Positions 13,173-16,035 of a DNA stretch of 16,035 bases are shown here, one piece after another (positions within the stretch are counted from its first letter, which is position 1; each line of letters begins with the position of its first letter). The DNA is from Candidatus Latescibacterota bacterium. Lineage in GTDB: Bacteria; Latescibacterota; UBA2968; GCA-2709665. Where the stretch lies: the NCBI GenBank assembly GCA_030746455.1, contig JASLMQ010001012.1, forward strand, positions 1 through 16,035, in the 5' to 3' direction. The notes beneath the pieces were generated by a model. The model searched no databases. It was not told the origin of the DNA and saw nothing but the letters and a program-made list of their open reading frames with translations. Both the position numbers and the translations under genes were made by a program.

Positions 13173-15259
13173 ACGGTCCATCAAAACCAGAGACGCGCAC
13201 CTTGGGAAGAGCCACAGCCATCGCCGCGAGCTTTCTTGCCCTTCACCTCATCACGGCATACTGGAATCCGCTCTGCCTGTGGGGCGTGGATGCCCTCGCC
13301 TATCATCCCAATTGGGCCCAGACCTACTTCGCTCTCGCCGGTGCGCTCCTCCTGGTCCCGCGGGTCCACCTTGGCCTCATCGCGGCACTGTCCAGCTTGC
13401 CGGCTCAACTCGATCCCTGGCACAGCAGAGCTTCTCTCATCCGTGCATCAGTCGCACTGGCGTGTCTGGCCTTGGTGGTCTTCATCATTGCGCGCTCGGT
13501 AACCCACCTCCTGGGCGACGGGCTGCTGTTTGTCCGGGAGCTTGGTGCGGGAACGTGGCAGCACCTGCCGCGCGCCGACCGCGCCCCCCTCGCCTTTGCA
13601 TTCGTTGGCGTCCTGTACGATCTCGGGGCCTCTGTCTGGAGCTCCGCGGCGGATCCCTACCGCATCCTCAGCGTCGCCTCCGGCGTTCTCTATGTACTCC
13701 TGGCACTTCAGATCGCGCATACGCTGGGCTCGCGCGGTGTTGAGAAGGCCCTCGTCCTGGGCCTCCTGCTCACGACCGGATCCCTTCAGCTCTTTTTCGG
13801 CTACGTCGAGAACTACCCCCTCCTCCATGCGGGGATCCTGTTCTACCTCCTGCTTTCTCTGCATGCCCTTCGGGGTCGCCTGCCGACCTTCGTTCCCGCT
13901 GCTGTCCTGGGGATCCTGGTCCCACTCCACTTCACCGCCACAGCGCTTGTGCCTTCTCTCCTCGTGCTCGCCAACTCCGACATCACCCGCGTTTCCGAAG
14001 ACCTGCGCGTCCCGGTCTGGCTGCGGCCGGCGAGGGCCCTTCTGTGCCTCGTACCCTTTGCCGTCGCCTCCCTCGCCATCTTCGTCCTCATTGGTTTCCG
14101 CCCCCTCGAGCACCTGTCCGATCTCGGGGGATTCCACGTGCTTCCGCTCCTTGCCGAAGCTGGAGAGGCCTACCACTACGGACTGCTCTCGTGGTCCCAC
14201 ATGCTCGACGTGCTCAACCAGATGCTGCTTGTAGTACCCTCGACCGCCATGGTCCTTTGCTTGGGAATCGGCCGTCCGAAAGCACGGAACCCGGTCCGCC
14301 AGTTCCTCCTCACGGCATCTGTCTTTCCCATCCTCTTCGCGCTCGTGGCCAACCCCAGCATCGGTGCCTTCCGCGACTGGGACGTCTTCGCCATCCCCGC
14401 GCTGCCGCTTACGCTCTGGACGGCCGTCGCTCTGATCGATCGCGTACCCGACCGAAGCCGCCTAGCCCGGATCGGGATCCTGATCTGCGGGGCATCCCTG
14501 CTGCACACAGCGGCCTGGATCGGCGTGAACGCGAGAGTGACCTCGGCGGAGACCCGTTTCGCGGCGCTGCTGGTACGCTGCCACCTTTCCGAGCACGCCA
14601 GATCGTATGGGTGGGAAACCCTGGGCATACACTATCTTTCCTGTGGCAGAACCGACGACGCGCGCCAGGCCTATGAGCACGCGCTCCAGGCCGCTCCCCG
14701 GAACCCGCGCCACTGGACCTCAGTCGGGAGCTTCTACTTCGGCCAGCGGAAGTACGAGAAGGCCCTTGTCCACTACAAGAAGGCCATCTCACTCAGGCCG
14801 GACCACAGCAAGGCTCACGCCAGCCTGGGTAGGGCCTACCACGAAGTTGGGGACTATGCTGCGGCGGTCCGGCACTACCGCAAGGCCATCGACCTCACCC
14901 CGGCCGACGGTAGACTCCGGAACGACCTGGGAAACACCTTCTACATCTTGAACGACTTCGAATCCGCCGTTCAGAGCTACCGGAATGCGGTCACACGGGC
15001 CCCCGGCTTCGCGGATGCCCACTCCAACCTTGCGGCCGCCGCCTTCCAGCTCCGCAGATATCAGGAAGCGATCGATCACGGCCGGAAGGCCGTCGACCTC
15101 CAGCCCGACATGGTCGACGCCTACCTGAACATGGGCGCCGCCTGTCGGGAGCTGGGTCGGATGGACCGGGCGAAAGCGTGCTTCCAGAAGGTCCTCGAGC
15201 TGAACCCGAACGACCCCCAAGCCCCGACCATTAGACAATGGCTTGAGGATCACCCTTGA
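13169..15259 (+). CDS. polytopic membrane protein with C-terminal TPR repeats, GT-C-like, paralog 3 of 3
   Basis: The protein has 696 residues from a TTG start that overlaps the stop of paralog 2 by four bases; no ATG lies before the first membrane segment. It is about eight residues longer at the N-terminus than its paralogs and has the same layout. Membrane segments run from about 16 to 452, with HLLGDG at 113-118 (Asp117), FFGYVENY at 209-216, LHFTA at 253-257 and ANPSIGAFRDWD at 394-405. YGWETL (480-485) opens six regular 34-residue TPRs ending near 682. The loop linking two membrane segments around 268-290 is more divergent, with extra charged residues (DITRVSEDLR). The TPR part is canonical (for example LGRAYHEVGDY...A...YRKAIDLTP). 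The role is as for paralog 1: possible lipid-linked sugar transfer at the outer face of the inner membrane, inferred from architecture only. Confidence 0.86.
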   Translation: MNGPSKPETRTLGRATAIAASFLALHLITAYWNPLCLWGVDALAYHPNWAQTYFALAGALLLVPRVHLGLIAALSSLPAQLDPWHSRASLIRASVALACLALVVFIIARSVTHLLGDGLLFVRELGAGTWQHLPRADRAPLAFAFVGVLYDLGASVWSSAADPYRILSVASGVLYVLLALQIAHTLGSRGVEKALVLGLLLTTGSLQLFFGYVENYPLLHAGILFYLLLSLHALRGRLPTFVPAAVLGILVPLHFTATALVPSLLVLANSDITRVSEDLRVPVWLRPARALLCLVPFAVASLAIFVLIGFRPLEHLSDLGGFHVLPLLAEAGEAYHYGLLSWSHMLDVLNQMLLVVPSTAMVLCLGIGRPKARNPVRQFLLTASVFPILFALVANPSIGAFRDWDVFAIPALPLTLWTAVALIDRVPDRSRLARIGILICGASLLHTAAWIGVNARVTSAETRFAALLVRCHLSEHARSYGWETLGIHYLSCGRTDDARQAYEHALQAAPRNPRHWTSVGSFYFGQRKYEKALVHYKKAISLRPDHSKAHASLGRAYHEVGDYAAAVRHYRKAIDLTPADGRLRNDLGNTFYILNDFESAVQSYRNAVTRAPGFADAHSNLAAAAFQLRRYQEAIDHGRKAVDLQPDMVDAYLNMGAACRELGRMDRAKACFQKVLELNPNDPQAPTIRQWLEDHP

Positions 15260-15324
15260 TGAGGGCAGGGGGCCTGTCGTCTCACGTCTGACTTGTGTTA
15301 CATCGTGTCGACGTCGTCTCTACT

Positions 15325-15334
15325 GAGAGCTCTC
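15325..15334. repeat. perfect 10-bp palindrome GAGAGCTCTC
   Basis: This uninterrupted palindrome lies 14 bases ahead of the lpxH-type ATG. Its left half, GAGAG, also sits at ribosome-binding distance from an ATG at 15338 that opens a four-codon frame. It could be a regulator site or chance. Confidence 0.3.
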
Positions 15335-15348
15335 GCAATGATCTACCT

Positions 15349-16035
15349 ATGACCCGAACCCGCATCTACTTCATCTCCGACGTCCACCTGGGACTCGACG
15401 ACTCTCACGCGGCCGAGCGGGAAAAGGAAGACACCCTCATCACCTTCCTCCGCGCCATCCGTACCGACGCGGAGGTCCTCTATATCCTCGGCGACCTCTT
15501 CGAGTTCTGGTTCGAATACCGCACCGCGGTTCCCACGTCCGGAGCCCGCGTGCTGTTCGAACTCCACGCACTCGTCCAGGCCGGCGTACGCGTCGTCTAC
15601 ATCCCGGGCAACCACGACATCTGGTTGGGGCCCTACCTCGCCGAGCAGGTCGGTCTGGAGTGCGCCGACGGACCCATCACGGTGGTCCACCACGGCCGGA
15701 CGCTCCACCTCGCCCACGGTGACGAATCCCGCACCGATCGGCTCTTCCGCGCCAGCCGGGCCATCCTCAGGAGCCCCACCTGTATCGTCCTCTTCCGCCT
15801 GCTCCATCCGGACCTGGGCGCGCTGCTGGCCCGCCTCGCCTCCCGTGTCTCAGGCTACCACGCACATCTCAATCCCTGCCCTGGCCTTGACCGGCCGCTC
15901 GCCCACGCCCGCCACGTCATTGCGCAGGGCGCGGACATGATCCTCTGCGGGCACTACCACCGCGTCCTCGAGAAGGAGGTCGACGGGGGTACCGTGGTCT
16001 TCCTCGGCGACTGGCTCAACGCATCCGGGACCTAT
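15349..16035 (+). CDS. lpxH: UDP-2,3-diacylglucosamine diphosphatase (LpxH-type), 3' end outside window
   Basis: From ATG 15349, 229 codons are open to the window edge; LpxH proteins are about 240 residues or a little longer, so little is missing. The calcineurin-like two-metal site is complete: SDVHLG (10-15; D11, H13), GDLFEFW (48-54; D49), GNHD (87-90), HGD (123-125; H123) and GHYHR (201-205; H202, H204). LpxH removes UMP from UDP-2,3-diacylglucosamine to give lipid X, the fourth step of lipid A synthesis, at the cytoplasmic face of the inner membrane. GDLFEFW together with a middle helical region (about 129-190) separates LpxH from generic phosphoesterases. HGD is followed by Glu-Ser rather than the more usual Gly, a minor variation. 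It is separated from the TPR array by 89 bp and has no clear ribosome binding site. Confidence 0.87.
   Translation, partial: MTRTRIYFISDVHLGLDDSHAAEREKEDTLITFLRAIRTDAEVLYILGDLFEFWFEYRTAVPTSGARVLFELHALVQAGVRVVYIPGNHDIWLGPYLAEQVGLECADGPITVVHHGRTLHLAHGDESRTDRLFRASRAILRSPTCIVLFRLLHPDLGALLARLASRVSGYHAHLNPCPGLDRPLAHARHVIAQGADMILCGHYHRVLEKEVDGGTVVFLGDWLNASGTY

Noticed and set aside
13169..15259. The three TPR genes as two-component or O-GlcNAc (OGT-like) TPR proteins
   Set aside because: OGT has a soluble GT-B catalytic half after its TPRs. Here the other half is a polytopic membrane domain placed before the TPRs.
15260..15348. Rho-independent terminator after the TPR array
   Set aside because: No GC-rich hairpin followed by a T run is present; only G-rich sequence and a short palindrome are seen.

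Overview
The window is high-GC bacterial DNA. It encodes one recognisable Gram-negative marker, an LpxH-type lipid A enzyme, at its right edge. The gene mix is a UroD-superfamily protein that is not HemE, a short neutral-ceramidase-like protein, an esterase-like alpha/beta hydrolase, a fumarate-reductase-type flavoprotein, and large membrane proteins with TPR tails. This resembles genomes of uncultured environmental phyla such as Latescibacterota, Gemmatimonadota or Planctomycetota relatives. That placement is an inference from gene content, not something the sequence proves. I see no tRNA, rRNA, CRISPR array, transposase or phage gene.

Left block, minus strand (about 4380 down to 1). Four genes run in one direction: UroD-like protein, ceramidase-like protein, alpha/beta hydrolase, FAD-dependent oxidoreductase (cut by the window edge). 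The first two are 19 bp apart and the last two share a TGATG stop/start. The spacer before the hydrolase holds three copies of a 9-bp unit. The set looks like a small catabolic operon for an unknown ester- or amide-containing compound. A 307-bp divergent intergenic region separates it from the right-hand genes and contains a candidate promoter and a GC-rich palindrome.

Middle, plus strand (4601-9084). A 454-residue protein of unknown family is followed closely by a helicase of about 1029 residues. The helicase has all the expected SF1A UvrD/PcrA motifs, plus a complete DEDDh 3'-5' exonuclease domain (DnaQ/RNase T type) inserted between motifs IV and V. It is a single-chain helicase-nuclease and one of the two most notable things here.

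Right block, plus strand (9210-15259). Three consecutive paralogous genes encode polytopic membrane proteins with C-terminal TPR arrays (about 695, 620 and 696 residues). Their membrane halves share invariant motifs (HLLGDG, FFGYxENY, LHFxA, RDWDxFA, YGWETL). Proteins 1 and 2 align without gaps for more than 500 residues, while the TPR number differs (6, 4, 6). The layout, with an acidic residue in an early loop, many membrane segments and a TPR tail, recalls GT-C glycosyltransferases and the eukaryotic TMTC O-mannosyltransferases. A perfect TATAAT box lies ahead of the first gene. The window ends in a 3'-truncated lpxH-type gene.
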